Source: Thermodesulfobacteriota bacterium (GTDB taxonomy: Bacteria; Desulfobacterota; WTBG01; CAIYCZ01; CAIRTM01). Taken from it: DNA of 47,752 nt. Below the pieces are notes generated by a model. The model saw nothing but the letters and a program-made list of their open reading frames with translations. It did no database searches and was not told the origin of the DNA. The stretch is from contig JANQGV010000313.1 of assembly GCA_028282925.1 (NCBI GenBank), positions 1 to 47,752 of the forward strand, in the 5' to 3' direction. Position 1 is the first letter of the stretch. Each line of letters opens with the position of its first letter. The position numbers and the translations under genes are program-made. This document shows positions 1-9,234 of this stretch, piece after piece.

Positions 1-782
1 CATCGCTGATAGGCAAGGCCCAGGTTGTAATGAAACTGGGGGCTGTCCTGGTCCGGCTCCGATGCCATCAAAGAGCGCAGTTGCTGGAAGACCTCGTCCG
101 GGTTCATCCCCTCAGAGGTCCCCTGCCCCTCCGAATCCTCCTCTCCGGCAACGGTTGAAATGTTGATGGTGATATCATCTTCATCCAGTGCCGAAGCAAG
201 GTCAAAAAAGCCCTCGGCTGCAACACCGTCCAGGGCATCCTTTCCGGTATTCTTTTTCTCCTCAACGAGCTCCCATTTATCTTTAGGGCCGGCCCTGAGG
301 GTTTCTTCCTCCGAAATATCCTTGTTTTTATAAAACTTTGCAACTTTTATCTTGAAAAATTCATTATTTGGGTCGATCTCGCGTATTTTCTGCAAGACCT
401 GGGCTGCCTCAAACCGCATTTCCTTTTCATAATAATGATTTGCCAGCTTTTCAAGCACGGCAACACCGTCTCCCACAAAGCCGTTACGCAAATGCAGGTT
501 CGCAAGTTCGGTATAAATTGAAACCTCATCCGGATTTATACTTATAGCATGATTGTAAATGGCAACCGCTATCTGAAAAAGCCTCTTTTCCTGATACGCC
601 CGGGCCGCCAGCAAATATTCCTGAATTGCTTCATATTTCTTGTCGTTTTCAAGGTACAACTCGGCAATCTTGACATGTATTCTCAGGTCACTAGGATTCT
701 CTTCGGCAGCCTTCTGGTATTTTTCCAGTGTTTCTTTAAATTTATCTTGAGGGGTCTGCCTTTTAAATAAAGATAATTTCAT
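1..782 (-). CDS. TPR-repeat protein (C-terminus beyond left edge)
   Basis: An open frame runs from an ATG at 782 leftward off the window; about 260 codons are visible and no stop is reached. The protein begins MKLSLFKRQTPQDKFKETL and is cytoplasmic in appearance, with no signal peptide. It contains helical repeats of TPR type: a block near residues 15-60 (NPSDLRIHVKIAELYLENDK), another near 65-100 (INPDEVSIYTELANLHLRNG), one near 115-145, and a new repeat beginning at the cut edge (FHYNLGLAYQ). An acidic linker near residues 170-235 separates the last two blocks. TPR arrays usually serve as protein-protein interfaces; no partner can be named. There is no clear Shine-Dalgarno sequence. Confidence is high that it is a real gene and low for any specific role. 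Confidence 0.8.
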   Translation of the reverse strand, partial: MKLSLFKRQTPQDKFKETLEKYQKAAEENPSDLRIHVKIAELYLENDKKYEAIQEYLLAARAYQEKRLFQIAVAIYNHAISINPDEVSIYTELANLHLRNGFVGDGVAVLEKLANHYYEKEMRFEAAQVLQKIREIDPNNEFFKIKVAKFYKNKDISEEETLRAGPKDKWELVEEKKNTGKDALDGVAAEGFFDLASALDEDDITINISTVAGEEDSEGQGTSEGMNPDEVFQQLRSLMASEPDQDSPQFHYNLGLAYQR

Positions 783-1142
783 ATTCGCAGTAAAAAAATA
801 CAAATTAAAGCAAATTCAAACACTTAAGCTCAACAGGAAATACTGACATGTAGCTGCCCTGTGCTACTGTAAGCTCTGGCCGCAGTGTAATGCCGGACCT
901 ACTATATATCGTAAAAAAACCATATTTCTTGATGATTTCATGCAATTTTTTACCGGCAATGAGCAAATATATCGCAAATGTATAAATTTTTAAAGGTATT
1001 TTCAATGATAATTATTGACCTGCCGGGCGTTTTCAGCTATTTTCTTTATTTTACCTCTGAATGAAAAAAGGTAACTATTTTAAAATCTATACACTTTTCT
1101 TAAATTCTCACATATATTTAACATGTAATTATCCATAATGCC
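783..1142. other. AT-rich intergenic region between divergent genes
   Basis: This 360-base stretch separates the leftward TPR gene from the rightward lipoprotein gene. It is clearly richer in A and T than the flanking genes. The short frames inside it show no family features. The only element I can support is the plus-strand promoter-like pair at 1015-1043. Confidence 0.5.
1015..1043 (+). promoter_or_regulatory. Candidate sigma-70 promoter for the lipoprotein gene
   Basis: TTGACC at 1015-1020 and TATTTT at 1038-1043 are separated by 17 bases. The pair lies about 100 bases upstream of the ATG at 1143. The -35 box is good and the -10 box is moderate. Confidence 0.4.
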
Positions 1143-1739
1143 ATGAAAAAAACAGCTCGTTCCACCGGTACAACCCTCTATCTGCTGCTTGCCGCAACAC
1201 TCATAGCGACATACGGCTGCGGGGCCAAAAAAGCCACAAAAACGCAGGAACAGCAAGAAACATATCACGTTCGCAAAACCGAAGGTTCTTCCCCTACAAG
1301 GCTGATCACAGATTACAGCGGCATGCAGCAACATGATATTGTTTCATGGTTTTGGATAAAACCCGGCGTATCCCTTTCCCACTGCATGAACGGAAAACTG
1401 TATCCACTGCAAAACCACACCGAGATTCAACACTCCTGGGCTGAAAAAAAAATCGGAAAAACCCTGAAAGAACTGTTCTCCTCTGCCGACGACCACGCCT
1501 CGGCCGGAATCGGGATCAAAGTCGCCATTGTCGAACTGGTACCGCGACAGGGCATGCTCAAACGCTGGTTCCCGGAGATTCTTGATTTCCCGTATATCGA
1601 AATCGAGATCATATTTTATGAAGAGATGTCAAAAAAAGTGCTCTGCAAAGTGGCCCATTATGCCAAGCATGAGGAATTCGACAAAACCGTTGAACAGATG
1701 ACCTCAGACTTACAGGAGTTCTTCAAAAAAGAATCATAA
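1143..1739 (+). CDS. Putative lipoprotein of unknown function
   Basis: A 198-residue protein starting MKKTARSTGTTLYLLLAAT. The N-terminus has a basic stretch, a hydrophobic core and a Cys at residue 26 preceded by T-Y-G, an imperfect lipobox, so lipidation is likely but not certain. The rest is a soluble, mixed-charge domain with no motif I recognise. It ends with a Lys/Glu-rich helix near residues 175-198. It is followed after 29 bases by trpF on the same strand and may be co-transcribed with it. The ATG at 1143 lacks an obvious Shine-Dalgarno sequence. The start was chosen because it gives an intact signal sequence. Confidence 0.7.
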   Translation: MKKTARSTGTTLYLLLAATLIATYGCGAKKATKTQEQQETYHVRKTEGSSPTRLITDYSGMQQHDIVSWFWIKPGVSLSHCMNGKLYPLQNHTEIQHSWAEKKIGKTLKELFSSADDHASAGIGIKVAIVELVPRQGMLKRWFPEILDFPYIEIEIIFYEEMSKKVLCKVAHYAKHEEFDKTVEQMTSDLQEFFKKES

Positions 1740-1768
1740 CAGGATTCTGAGCCCCCATTGACAGCACC

Positions 1769-2431
1769 ATGCAAACACATGTAAAAATATGCGGCATTAC
1801 CAACACGGATGACGCCCGGACCGTTGCAGCGGCCGGTGCCGATTATCTGGGAATAATAGTGGATATTGAAGGCTCACCGCGGTCTGTATCCATTCAAACG
1901 GCTTGTACCATTAAAAACAGCTCAGGCATCCCGGTTGTTCTGCTTGTGGAAAAAACATGTCCGGACATCATTCAGATTGCCTCGACCGTCAAGCCCTATG
2001 GCCTGCAATTAATAGGGAACTATACGCCGGAAGAAACAGCCGGACTTAAACACAAGCTTGGCTGCGCTGTCTGGAAAACCGTCAGGGTTCCCCGTGAAAA
2101 ATGCACTGCCGCGTCTTTCGAAGCATTGCATTCCGAGGTGGAAAACCATTGCCGGTCCGGTATCGACGCAGTCATCCTTGATACCATGGTGGAAAAACAG
2201 AAGGGCGGAACCGGCTGCATATGCGACTGGGACACCGCCGAAAAGCTGGTGAACGTAGCGCCTGTTCCGGTTTTCCTGGCCGGAGGCATCACACCGGAAA
2301 ACGTTCTCGAAGCGGTAAAAAAAGTGCGTCCCTTCGGCATTGATCTCAGCAGCGGTGTCGAACTGCAACCGGGGAAAAAAGATCCGGAAAAGGTTACCCG
2401 GCTGCTTAAGGCAGTCAAACAAACTCTCTAG
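1769..2431 (+). CDS. trpF: Phosphoribosylanthranilate isomerase
   Basis: A 220-residue TIM-barrel enzyme that isomerises N-(5-phosphoribosyl)anthranilate to the 1-deoxyribulose form, the third step of tryptophan synthesis. It opens with the family motif VKICGIT, placing the catalytic general-base Cys at residue 8. The general acid is probably Asp138, in VILDT just before the conserved GGTG motif. The phosphate-binding end is present as LAGGITPENV and IDLSSGVE. Length is normal for the family. Two positions are unusual: the strand-1 region reads YLGIIVDIEGSPRSVS rather than the common GFVFYPKSPR type, and CDW replaces the usual FDW after GGTG. No other trp gene is in the window, so trpF is separated from any trp operon here. 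Confidence 0.9.
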   Translation: MQTHVKICGITNTDDARTVAAAGADYLGIIVDIEGSPRSVSIQTACTIKNSSGIPVVLLVEKTCPDIIQIASTVKPYGLQLIGNYTPEETAGLKHKLGCAVWKTVRVPREKCTAASFEALHSEVENHCRSGIDAVILDTMVEKQKGGTGCICDWDTAEKLVNVAPVPVFLAGGITPENVLEAVKKVRPFGIDLSSGVELQPGKKDPEKVTRLLKAVKQTL

Positions 2432-2456
2432 GCGTTTGTCGGAATACCTACTTAAT

Positions 2457-2547
2457 GGGAGGCTGTCGCATCACCGTATAAAACGCATGGGGCATACGTA
2501 GAATGAGGGCGGATGCAACATCGGACATGGGCGTTTTCCAGCCGCCC
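2457..2547. repeat. Imperfect palindromic intergenic element upstream of secA
   Basis: The ends form an inverted repeat: GGGAGGCTG at 2457-2465 and CAGCCGCCC at 2539-2547, with one mismatch. A second inner pair is AAAACGCATG at 2480-2489 against CATGGGCGTTTT at 2526-2537. The words AGGCTGTCG, GAATGAGG and ATGGGCGTT also occur in the element at 31060-31182. This suggests a degenerate copy of the same dispersed repeat. Confidence 0.4.
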
Positions 2548-2562
2548 CACAAGCGTTACTCC

Positions 2563-2591
2563 TTGCATGGCGCCCCAATATCAGCTATAGT
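2563..2591 (+). promoter_or_regulatory. Candidate sigma-70 promoter for secA
   Basis: TTGCAT at 2563-2568 and TATAGT at 2586-2591 are spaced by 17 bases. The predicted transcript starts about 50 bases before the secA start codon. Confidence 0.5.
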
Positions 2592-2647
2592 GCTGTAAAC
2601 CCATCGGGGAATCCTAAAACGCAGTATCATCTCAGGAGAATGAAACG

Positions 2648-5578
2648 TTGTTAGTATCACTCATAAAAAAAGCATTCGGAACAGCCAATACTCGTGAAAT
2701 CAAGCAACTGCAGCCCATCATCAACCGGATCAATGAACTTGAGCCGGAAATGCAGCAAAAAAGCGATGATGAGCTGCAAGCCATGACCCCCGATTTTCGC
2801 AACCGCCTGCAGGAAGGGGCCGACCTGGACGACATTCTTCCGGAAGCCTTTGCCTGTGTCAGGGAAGTATCCCGCCGTGTTCTGGACATGCGGCATTTTG
2901 ATGTACAGCTCATCGGCGGAATAGCCCTCCATCAGGGCAAAATCGCTGAAATGGCTACCGGTGAAGGTAAAACACTGGTTGCCACACTACCGGCGTATCT
3001 GAACGGTTTGACCGGCGACGGCGTTCATATCATAACGGTTAATGATTACCTGGCAAAGCGTGACCGGGACTGGATGGGTCAGATTTTTGAATTCCTCGGC
3101 TTGACCGTAGATGTCATCCACCACAACGTGACTCCGGAGGAACGCAAGCAGGCCTACCAGGCCGACATCACCTACGGCACCAATACCGAATTCGGTTTTG
3201 ACTACCTGCGGGACAATATGTCAATCGACGCCGGGATGCAGGTACAGAGCAAACATAATTTCGCAATCGTCGATGAGGTGGACAGTATCCTCATCGATGA
3301 AGCCCGCACCCCGCTGATCATTTCGGGCCCGGTGGAACGCATCGGGAAAAATTATTTTACGGAATTCAAGAACCACATCGATCGACTGATGCGCAGCCAG
3401 AACAGCCTTGTGGGCACCTACATGAACGAGGCCGAAAAGCTGCTGGAAGAGGAAAAAGAGTATGAAGCCGGGGTTAAACTGTTGCAGGTCAAGCGCGGCA
3501 CCCCGAAAAACAAACGGTTTCTTAAAATAATCAAAGACGGTCCGCTGAAGAAAATGGTCGACCAGATCGAACTCGACTATATCCGGGACAAAAAGCTGGG
3601 CGATCTGGACGCCGAACTGTTTTTCAGCATAGAAGAGCGCTCGAACACGGTCGACCTCTCCGACAAGGGGCGCCAGGCGCTTTCACCCAACGACCCGAAC
3701 CTTTTTGTCCTGCCTGATCTCAGCATGTCGGACGATTTCAAGGATCTTAGCGAAGAAGAGCGCCTGAAGAAACAGCAACAGCTTGAAAAAGAGTTTTCCG
3801 AAAAGAGCGAAAAACTGCAAAGCATCTCCCAGTTGCTGAAAGCATACTCGCTTTTCGAAAAAGACATCAACTATGTTGTTGCCGAAGGAAAAGTACAGAT
3901 TGTAGACGAATTCACCGGCCGCCTGCTTCCGGGTCGACGCTACAGCGACGGACTGCACCAGGCCATTGAAGCCAAAGAGGGGGTACGCATTGAGGGCGAA
4001 ACCCAGACCCTGGCTGCTATCACCATCCAGAACTATTTCAGGATGTATGACAAGCTGGCAGGCATGACCGGTACGGCCGAGACCGAGGCTCCTGAATTCC
4101 TGAAAATCTACAAGCTCAAAGTGCTGGTTATCCCCACCAACAAACCGGTGAGGCGGCATGATTATTCCGACATGGTTTTCAAAACAAAAAAAGAGAAATA
4201 TCGGGCCATCATCCGGGAAATTGAAAAAATGAACGAAATCGGGCGTCCTGTTCTGGTAGGCACCGTTTCCGTTGAAAGCTCGGAGTTGTTGAGCCGCATG
4301 ATACCCAAACGCATTAAACATTCCGTACTGAACGCCAAGCGCCATAAGGAAGAGGCCGAAATCGTGGCCCGTGCAGGCCAGGCCGGGGCCGTAACGATCG
4401 CCACCAACATGGCCGGTCGCGGAACCGACATCAAGCTGGGGCCCGGGGTCATCAAGTGCGGGCAATGCTGCTACAACTGCGAAGTTGAAAAAACGCAGGG
4501 GTGCAGCCGGTGTCCTGATCCGGACAAAAACGGTTCCAAGAAAACCGACTGTCATAAAGACATTCCCTGCGGGCTGCACATTGTCGGTACCGAGCGCCAT
4601 GAATCCCGCCGCATCGACCGGCAGTTGCGCGGCCGCTCGGCCCGCCAGGGCGACCCCGGCTCCTCACGTTTTTTCCTGTCGCTGGAAGACGACCTGCTCA
4701 GGATATTCGGTGCCGAGCGCATTTCAAAAATCATGGACCGCTTCGGCATGGAGGAAGACGAGCCCATTGAGCACAAACTGATAACCCGTGCTATCGAAAA
4801 CGCCCAGACCCGTGTGGAAACCCACAACTTTGAAATACGAAAGCACCTGCTCGAGTATGACGATGTCATGAATAAGCAGCGGGAAATCATCTACGAGCTG
4901 CGCAACCGGGCCCTGCATGACACATCGCTTGAAGACCTGGTGGAAGAGTACACCCAGGATCTTGCAGCCGACTTCATCGACGGGTTCTTCAACCCCGATA
5001 TTCCCCCTGAAGAAATCGACATGAAAGGCTTCAAAGAAGCCGTTTTCATGCAGTTTTCAACCCCGCTGTGGACTTCCGATGAGGAGTTGCTGCAAATGAA
5101 AAATGAAGAGCTTGAGCAGCATGTGCTTGACGCTCTTACAAAAACCTATAAAAATAAGGAAGAGCAGTTCGGTTACGACATGCTGCACCAGCTCGAACGC
5201 TGGATGTACCTGCGGGTACTGGATGAATTATGGAAAGACAATCTCCTTGACATGGATCATTTGCGGGAAGGCATCGGCCTGCGCGGATACGCCCAGCAGG
5301 ACCCGTTGCGGGAATACCAGAAAGAGGCCTACTCTCTTTTTCTGAAAATGATCGACAAACTGAAAAGAGAGTTTATCGAAAAGCTGTTCATGGTGCAGAA
5401 GGTTGAGCAGGAAGAGCTGGAGCACACCGAACAGCCGAAACCCCAGCAGTTTGTGTTGAGCCGGGGCGAAGAAGCGGGCCAGAAAAAACCGACGGTGCGC
5501 AAGGACAAGAAGGTGGGCCGCAATGATCCCTGCCCGTGCGGCAGCGGCAAAAAGTACAAAAAGTGTTGCGGCGCTTAA
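2648..5578 (+). CDS. secA: Protein translocase ATPase SecA
   Basis: SecA is the cytoplasmic motor that drives preproteins through SecYEG. The 976-residue product has the Walker A region MATGEGKT, the DEAD-type box VDEVDSILIDEARTP, NBD2 motifs TNMAGRGTDIKLG and ERHESRRIDRQLRGR, the helical scaffold (LDELWKDNLLDMDHLREGI) and a C-terminal zinc-binding SEC-C tail, CPCGSGKKYKKCC. It is longer than the usual 840-900 residues for two reasons: an expanded charged segment around residues 240-400, and a Cys-rich insertion at residues 604-641 with eight cysteines (604, 607, 608, 611, 619, 622, 635, 641). The start is TTG at 2648. It has AGGAGAA at 2634-2640 at proper spacing, and the frame begins with the normal SecA N-terminus (LVSLIKKAFG). 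No in-frame ATG fits as well. Confidence 0.97.
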   Translation: MLVSLIKKAFGTANTREIKQLQPIINRINELEPEMQQKSDDELQAMTPDFRNRLQEGADLDDILPEAFACVREVSRRVLDMRHFDVQLIGGIALHQGKIAEMATGEGKTLVATLPAYLNGLTGDGVHIITVNDYLAKRDRDWMGQIFEFLGLTVDVIHHNVTPEERKQAYQADITYGTNTEFGFDYLRDNMSIDAGMQVQSKHNFAIVDEVDSILIDEARTPLIISGPVERIGKNYFTEFKNHIDRLMRSQNSLVGTYMNEAEKLLEEEKEYEAGVKLLQVKRGTPKNKRFLKIIKDGPLKKMVDQIELDYIRDKKLGDLDAELFFSIEERSNTVDLSDKGRQALSPNDPNLFVLPDLSMSDDFKDLSEEERLKKQQQLEKEFSEKSEKLQSISQLLKAYSLFEKDINYVVAEGKVQIVDEFTGRLLPGRRYSDGLHQAIEAKEGVRIEGETQTLAAITIQNYFRMYDKLAGMTGTAETEAPEFLKIYKLKVLVIPTNKPVRRHDYSDMVFKTKKEKYRAIIREIEKMNEIGRPVLVGTVSVESSELLSRMIPKRIKHSVLNAKRHKEEAEIVARAGQAGAVTIATNMAGRGTDIKLGPGVIKCGQCCYNCEVEKTQGCSRCPDPDKNGSKKTDCHKDIPCGLHIVGTERHESRRIDRQLRGRSARQGDPGSSRFFLSLEDDLLRIFGAERISKIMDRFGMEEDEPIEHKLITRAIENAQTRVETHNFEIRKHLLEYDDVMNKQREIIYELRNRALHDTSLEDLVEEYTQDLAADFIDGFFNPDIPPEEIDMKGFKEAVFMQFSTPLWTSDEELLQMKNEELEQHVLDALTKTYKNKEEQFGYDMLHQLERWMYLRVLDELWKDNLLDMDHLREGIGLRGYAQQDPLREYQKEAYSLFLKMIDKLKREFIEKLFMVQKVEQEELEHTEQPKPQQFVLSRGEEAGQKKPTVRKDKKVGRNDPCPCGSGKKYKKCCGA

Positions 5579-5641
5579 TAGTCCCCCTATACCGGCGGAG
5601 ACTGCAACCCCCAGGCACAACAATCTGAAAAAGTATGTATT

Positions 5642-6841
5642 ATGAAATCATTTCCCATTAACGAAGGAGTTCCCGGGTTCCTTTTTGCAGGAATCTCTGC
5701 GGGCATAAAAGAAAAAGGCCTCAAAGACCTGGGTTTGATTATCGGCGAAAGCACGTGTACCGCGGCGGGTGTATTCACGAAGAACCGTGTCAAGGCCGCT
5801 CCGGTTACCGTTTGCCGCCGCCGGGTCGCAAAGGGCGTCATACGGTCCGTACTGGTCAACAGCGGTAATGCCAATGCCTGTACCGGTACTTCGGGCATAG
5901 AGGCGGCACGCGCCGCCTGTTCCGCCGTAGCATCTGAAATCGGCGTCAGAGATACCCTCGTGGCACCCTGCTCTACCGGTGTTATCGGGGTGCCGCTGCC
6001 GGATTCGACAATTGTGCAGGCGGTTCCCCGCCTGGTCCACGCTGCGGCCCCCGGCAACATCCCGGATTTTGCCGAAGCGATTTTAACGACCGACACCTGC
6101 ACCAAAATCGTTCCACTCAGGGAGCAGGTTGCGGGTGATACCATCAAAGTCTGCGGTGTTGCCAAAGGATCCGGCATGATTATGCCCGACATGGCCACCA
6201 TGCTGGCGTTTGTTGCCGTCGGCGTGCCTGTTGATGCGGCCCTGCTTAAAAAACTGTTGAAAACACATGTTGAAACGACCTTTAACCGCATATCGGTGGA
6301 CGGAGACATGAGCACCAACGATTGCGTGCTTCTGCTGGCCTCCGGCATGCCCGGTAAAACCGTAACAAGTTTCCGCAGCAAAGCCGGCAGGGTCCTTGAC
6401 GAAATGATACATGAAACCATGAGCAGGCTGGCGCGCATGATTGTTGTCGACGGAGAGGGGGCCACAAAGCTCATTACCGTCAACGTGGTCAACGCCGCAT
6501 CCCGGTCCGACGCCCTTAAGGCCGCCCGGCAGGTGGCAAACTCGTGCCTGGTCAAAACCGCTTTCTTCGGTGAAGATTACAACTGGGGCCGTATTCTGGG
6601 TGCTCTCGGCAGTTCAGGAGCCCGTTTTGAGATGGAACGGGTTGCGCTCTTTTTCAACGGCATTCAGGGTGTGCGCAACGGACAGGCTTTGACACAACAT
6701 CTCAAAAAACTGCACAAAACCGTTACAAAAAAAGAGATCGAACTGCGCATCGACCTGAACGCAGGCACGCAAAGCTGCACCTATACCACCTGCGACCTCA
6801 GTTACGAATACATAAAAATCAACGCTGATTACACCACCTGA
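5642..6841 (+). CDS. argJ: Bifunctional ornithine acetyltransferase / N-acetylglutamate synthase
   Basis: ArgJ moves the acetyl group from N-acetylornithine to glutamate in the cyclic arginine pathway and may also use acetyl-CoA. The 399-residue precursor is normal in length. It carries the self-cleavage site KGSGMIMPDMATMLAF; the new N-terminal nucleophile should be Thr186. The site differs from the common form by MPDMATML instead of APNMATML, but the cleaved Ala-Thr bond is kept. Other family blocks are ICVNSGNAN-like LVNSGNANACTG near residue 78, DGDMSTNDC and FFGEDYNWGR, and the C-terminal half ends in YTTCDLSYEYIKINADY. It lies 63 bases after secA on the same strand. The ribosome site is weak. 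Confidence 0.95.
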   Translation: MKSFPINEGVPGFLFAGISAGIKEKGLKDLGLIIGESTCTAAGVFTKNRVKAAPVTVCRRRVAKGVIRSVLVNSGNANACTGTSGIEAARAACSAVASEIGVRDTLVAPCSTGVIGVPLPDSTIVQAVPRLVHAAAPGNIPDFAEAILTTDTCTKIVPLREQVAGDTIKVCGVAKGSGMIMPDMATMLAFVAVGVPVDAALLKKLLKTHVETTFNRISVDGDMSTNDCVLLLASGMPGKTVTSFRSKAGRVLDEMIHETMSRLARMIVVDGEGATKLITVNVVNAASRSDALKAARQVANSCLVKTAFFGEDYNWGRILGALGSSGARFEMERVALFFNGIQGVRNGQALTQHLKKLHKTVTKKEIELRIDLNAGTQSCTYTTCDLSYEYIKINADYTT

Positions 6842-6982
6842 GCACCGGCTGGGAGACGATCATTGGCACAGGGAGGTTGGTGGACCCGTCAGGAGAATGA
6901 GTGCTGAAGCCGGACGGGAAGATCGTTTCCTTGGTTTCCAGAAAGGCCGCCGACCAGGCCCGAATCAAGCGAGGATTTGGGC

Positions 6983-7807
6983 CTAGGACTCACCCGGGTC
7001 CTTTTTCCCGTCTGAAAGGCGCAGTACGATATCACCGAAGTAATACGCATTTTTAATGACCCCCTTCAGCGGCACAAGCCTGTCCGTAAACCAGCCTGAT
7101 ATCCGTTTGCTGCGCACCTCACTGATATGCCGGCTCATGGAAGCCTCGGCATAGTAAGCTGCCGCTGGTCTGCGGGGCGCTTTTTTTCCATCAAACACCA
7201 GGGAGATATATGCCTTCTTCTCGTTAACCAGCACGGGAATGGTAAGCCGACATTCAGGCTGCACAACGCCGAAGCAGCCCAGTCGCAGGTTATAAAAAGC
7301 GGTCAGGATGTCGTCGACCGCTTCCCCCTCAACCTTGCGGGTTTTTCGCAACGGTTTTCCGCCGTACCCCTCCCGTATAACGGTATAGGTTCCCTGGTCA
7401 TACTGGTAGTGTATGGTTTTAGTGCGTTTCGCATCACCCTTAATAAAGCTTTCCTGAAACGTCAACGGACGGAACCGCTTTTGTTTCCGATCATACTCCA
7501 TGGTGCTTTTCATAATGCCCCGCCGCTTACCCATCAGCATTCGCAGCATGCCTGCTGAGCGAGCCTCAAAAACCGCTTCATACGTATCGTCTTTTTTCCG
7601 TGTACAGGCAAGGGTGCCCACCGCCGCTTTTCGGAACAGCCAGAAAGAAATTGTATAGACAAGGCTCTCCTCACAAAATAACGATGCATTATCCGACACC
7701 TCTTGAATACCTTGTGGTGACGGCATCGATGAAAACGCAGGGGATGCACAGATGAAGAGGGTGCACACAACTATCGCTGCTGCTATGGTCTGTTTTATAA
7801 AAACCAT
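6983..7807 (-). CDS. DUF3108-type exported protein
   Basis: The gene encodes 274 residues from the ATG at 7807. An upstream ATG at 7900 would add 31 residues that break the signal sequence, so 7807 is preferred; GGTGAG lies just before it. The N-terminus MVFIKQTIAAAIVVCTLFIC is a signal peptide ending near ASPAFSS. The mature part resembles DUF3108 proteins: an opening strand (LVYTISFWLFRKAAVGTLAC), an antiparallel beta-rich body, and a late block VDDILTAFYNLR followed by a second strand set. The family is periplasmic or envelope-associated and its role is not settled. It is the last gene of a minus-strand group behind the histidine kinase. A stem at 6956-6984 overlaps the stop codon but lacks a U tract. 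Confidence 0.7.
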   Translation of the reverse strand: MVFIKQTIAAAIVVCTLFICASPAFSSMPSPQGIQEVSDNASLFCEESLVYTISFWLFRKAAVGTLACTRKKDDTYEAVFEARSAGMLRMLMGKRRGIMKSTMEYDRKQKRFRPLTFQESFIKGDAKRTKTIHYQYDQGTYTVIREGYGGKPLRKTRKVEGEAVDDILTAFYNLRLGCFGVVQPECRLTIPVLVNEKKAYISLVFDGKKAPRRPAAAYYAEASMSRHISEVRSKRISGWFTDRLVPLKGVIKNAYYFGDIVLRLSDGKKDPGES

Positions 7808-7992
7808 ACTCACCGCTGCACGATATAACGGCCATACACGGATCCGTCGTAGTACAACCGGGAAAAAATAAGAACGAACGCAGAAGGCCGGGCTGAACAA
7901 AACAGAAACCGTTCAGGTTTTCCGAAGCATACCAAAAAGGGCAGCATGTAGGCGAGCGTTTCCGGCATGGTAGATTCAATACAAGACAGCCG

Positions 7993-9234
7993 TTATGTGG
8001 ATTTCTTTTTGCTTGGCACCAGAAAGAAGAAACGGCTCCCCTTGGTTTCCGGACATTCAACGGTAATGCGACCGCCGTGGGCCTCGACCGCCATCTTACA
8101 GAACGCCAGCCCGAGACCGGTGGTATAGGTACGCCCGTCGGATTTCTTATCCAACTGTTTGTATTTGTTGAAAATCATCTCACGGGACTCTTCCGGAATA
8201 CCGGGGCCTTCGTCCTCGACAAAAAATTCAATGGCGCCCGTTACTATCTCCCGGTATCCAACCGTAATCGTTCCGCCTGTCGGAGAATACTGGATGGCAT
8301 TGGTCAGAAGATTCTGCAAAACCCGCGTCAGCAACGACCGGTCGCCGGTACAGGCACCGGTTGTTTCCGGAAAGTCCTCCTGAAACGTCAAGTCGCGCGA
8401 CTTTACCGATACCAGCAGCCCGGCCAGAGAATCCTTGATCAGCCCACCGGGATCTATCTGTTCATGCATCAGTTCAAGCCGGCCCTCTTCAAGCCGGGCA
8501 ATGTCCAACAGGTTGGACACCATGTTGAAAAGCGTATTGCAGCCGGCCTGGGCTGTTTCAACAAAAGCAAGGTTTTCGTTTTCGGTCAGGGTATATGAAA
8601 GAATATCCAGATTGGCCACAATCTCTGAAATAGGGCCTTTCAAATCATGTATCAGCATGTTGAACAGATCTGTTCTGAGTTTTTCCAGCTTCCTGAGTTC
8701 GAGGTTCTTCTTTTGCAGGGTCTTTTTTTTCTTTTGCAGGGATTCGGCCAACCTGTGGTTCTCTAGGGCAATAATAACATGTCCCATAATATGCAGCAGA
8801 ATGTCCCTCTCTGCCGCTGCAAACCTGTCGGATCCTATTTTTTCGGTAACATTGATGACCCCGATAACCTTATTGTTATTGATCAACGGCACCAGGAAAA
8901 AAGCATCACCTTTATAATGCCGGAACCGTTTGATGGCGATATCGCACTGGCTTGAGCTGTCGACGTACAACGGCTTTTTGTTCTTTACCACCCAGGACGA
9001 AGGAGAATCGACATCGAGGCTTTGCTGAACACCGACTATTTCGGGATTGGTGGACGCCACCACTTCAAGAGTTTTGCTGTTTTTAAAAAGCATGATGGAA
9101 CTCTTGTTTACCTGCATACACTCTGTAATGGCCATCAGGATCCTGTTCAGCTTTATCCCGAATTCAAGCCGCCTGTCATTGGCAATATCTGCTATTGAAC
9201 CAAGCACATCAAGCATAGACCGTTCTGGAGACAC
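7993..9234 (-). CDS. GAF-domain sensor histidine kinase
   Basis: A soluble hybrid-free histidine kinase without membrane segments. Residues about 20-165 form a GAF sensor domain (KSSIMLFKNSKTLEVVAST, then FFLVPLINNNKVIGVINV). A Lys-rich coiled coil follows, then the dimerisation box FNMLIHDLKGPISEIV with phospho-accepting His196. The ATPase domain has the N box (LLTRVLQNLLTNAIQYSP), G1 (DEGPGIP), the F box region (IFNKYKQ) and G2 (TTGLGLAFCK). The GTG at 9234 is chosen because AAAGGAGG sits six bases before it. An ATG two codons earlier at 9240 touches that GGAGG and is the alternative; an in-frame GTG at 9276 has no ribosome site. The receiver-TPR protein lies just upstream and is the likely partner. 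Confidence 0.88.
   Translation of the reverse strand: MSPERSMLDVLGSIADIANDRRLEFGIKLNRILMAITECMQVNKSSIMLFKNSKTLEVVASTNPEIVGVQQSLDVDSPSSWVVKNKKPLYVDSSSQCDIAIKRFRHYKGDAFFLVPLINNNKVIGVINVTEKIGSDRFAAAERDILLHIMGHVIIALENHRLAESLQKKKKTLQKKNLELRKLEKLRTDLFNMLIHDLKGPISEIVANLDILSYTLTENENLAFVETAQAGCNTLFNMVSNLLDIARLEEGRLELMHEQIDPGGLIKDSLAGLLVSVKSRDLTFQEDFPETTGACTGDRSLLTRVLQNLLTNAIQYSPTGGTITVGYREIVTGAIEFFVEDEGPGIPEESREMIFNKYKQLDKKSDGRTYTTGLGLAFCKMAVEAHGGRITVECPETKGSRFFFLVPSKKKST

Noticed and set aside
805-1005. Minus-strand frame of 66 codons in the first intergenic gap
   Set aside because: No ribosome site, no conserved features, and composition like the AT-rich intergenic DNA.
6956-6984. Eleven-base stem AGGCCCGAATC/GATTTGGGCCT as a terminator
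   Set aside because: There is no T run on either side and it overlaps the DUF3108 stop codon. It may fold, but termination is not supported.
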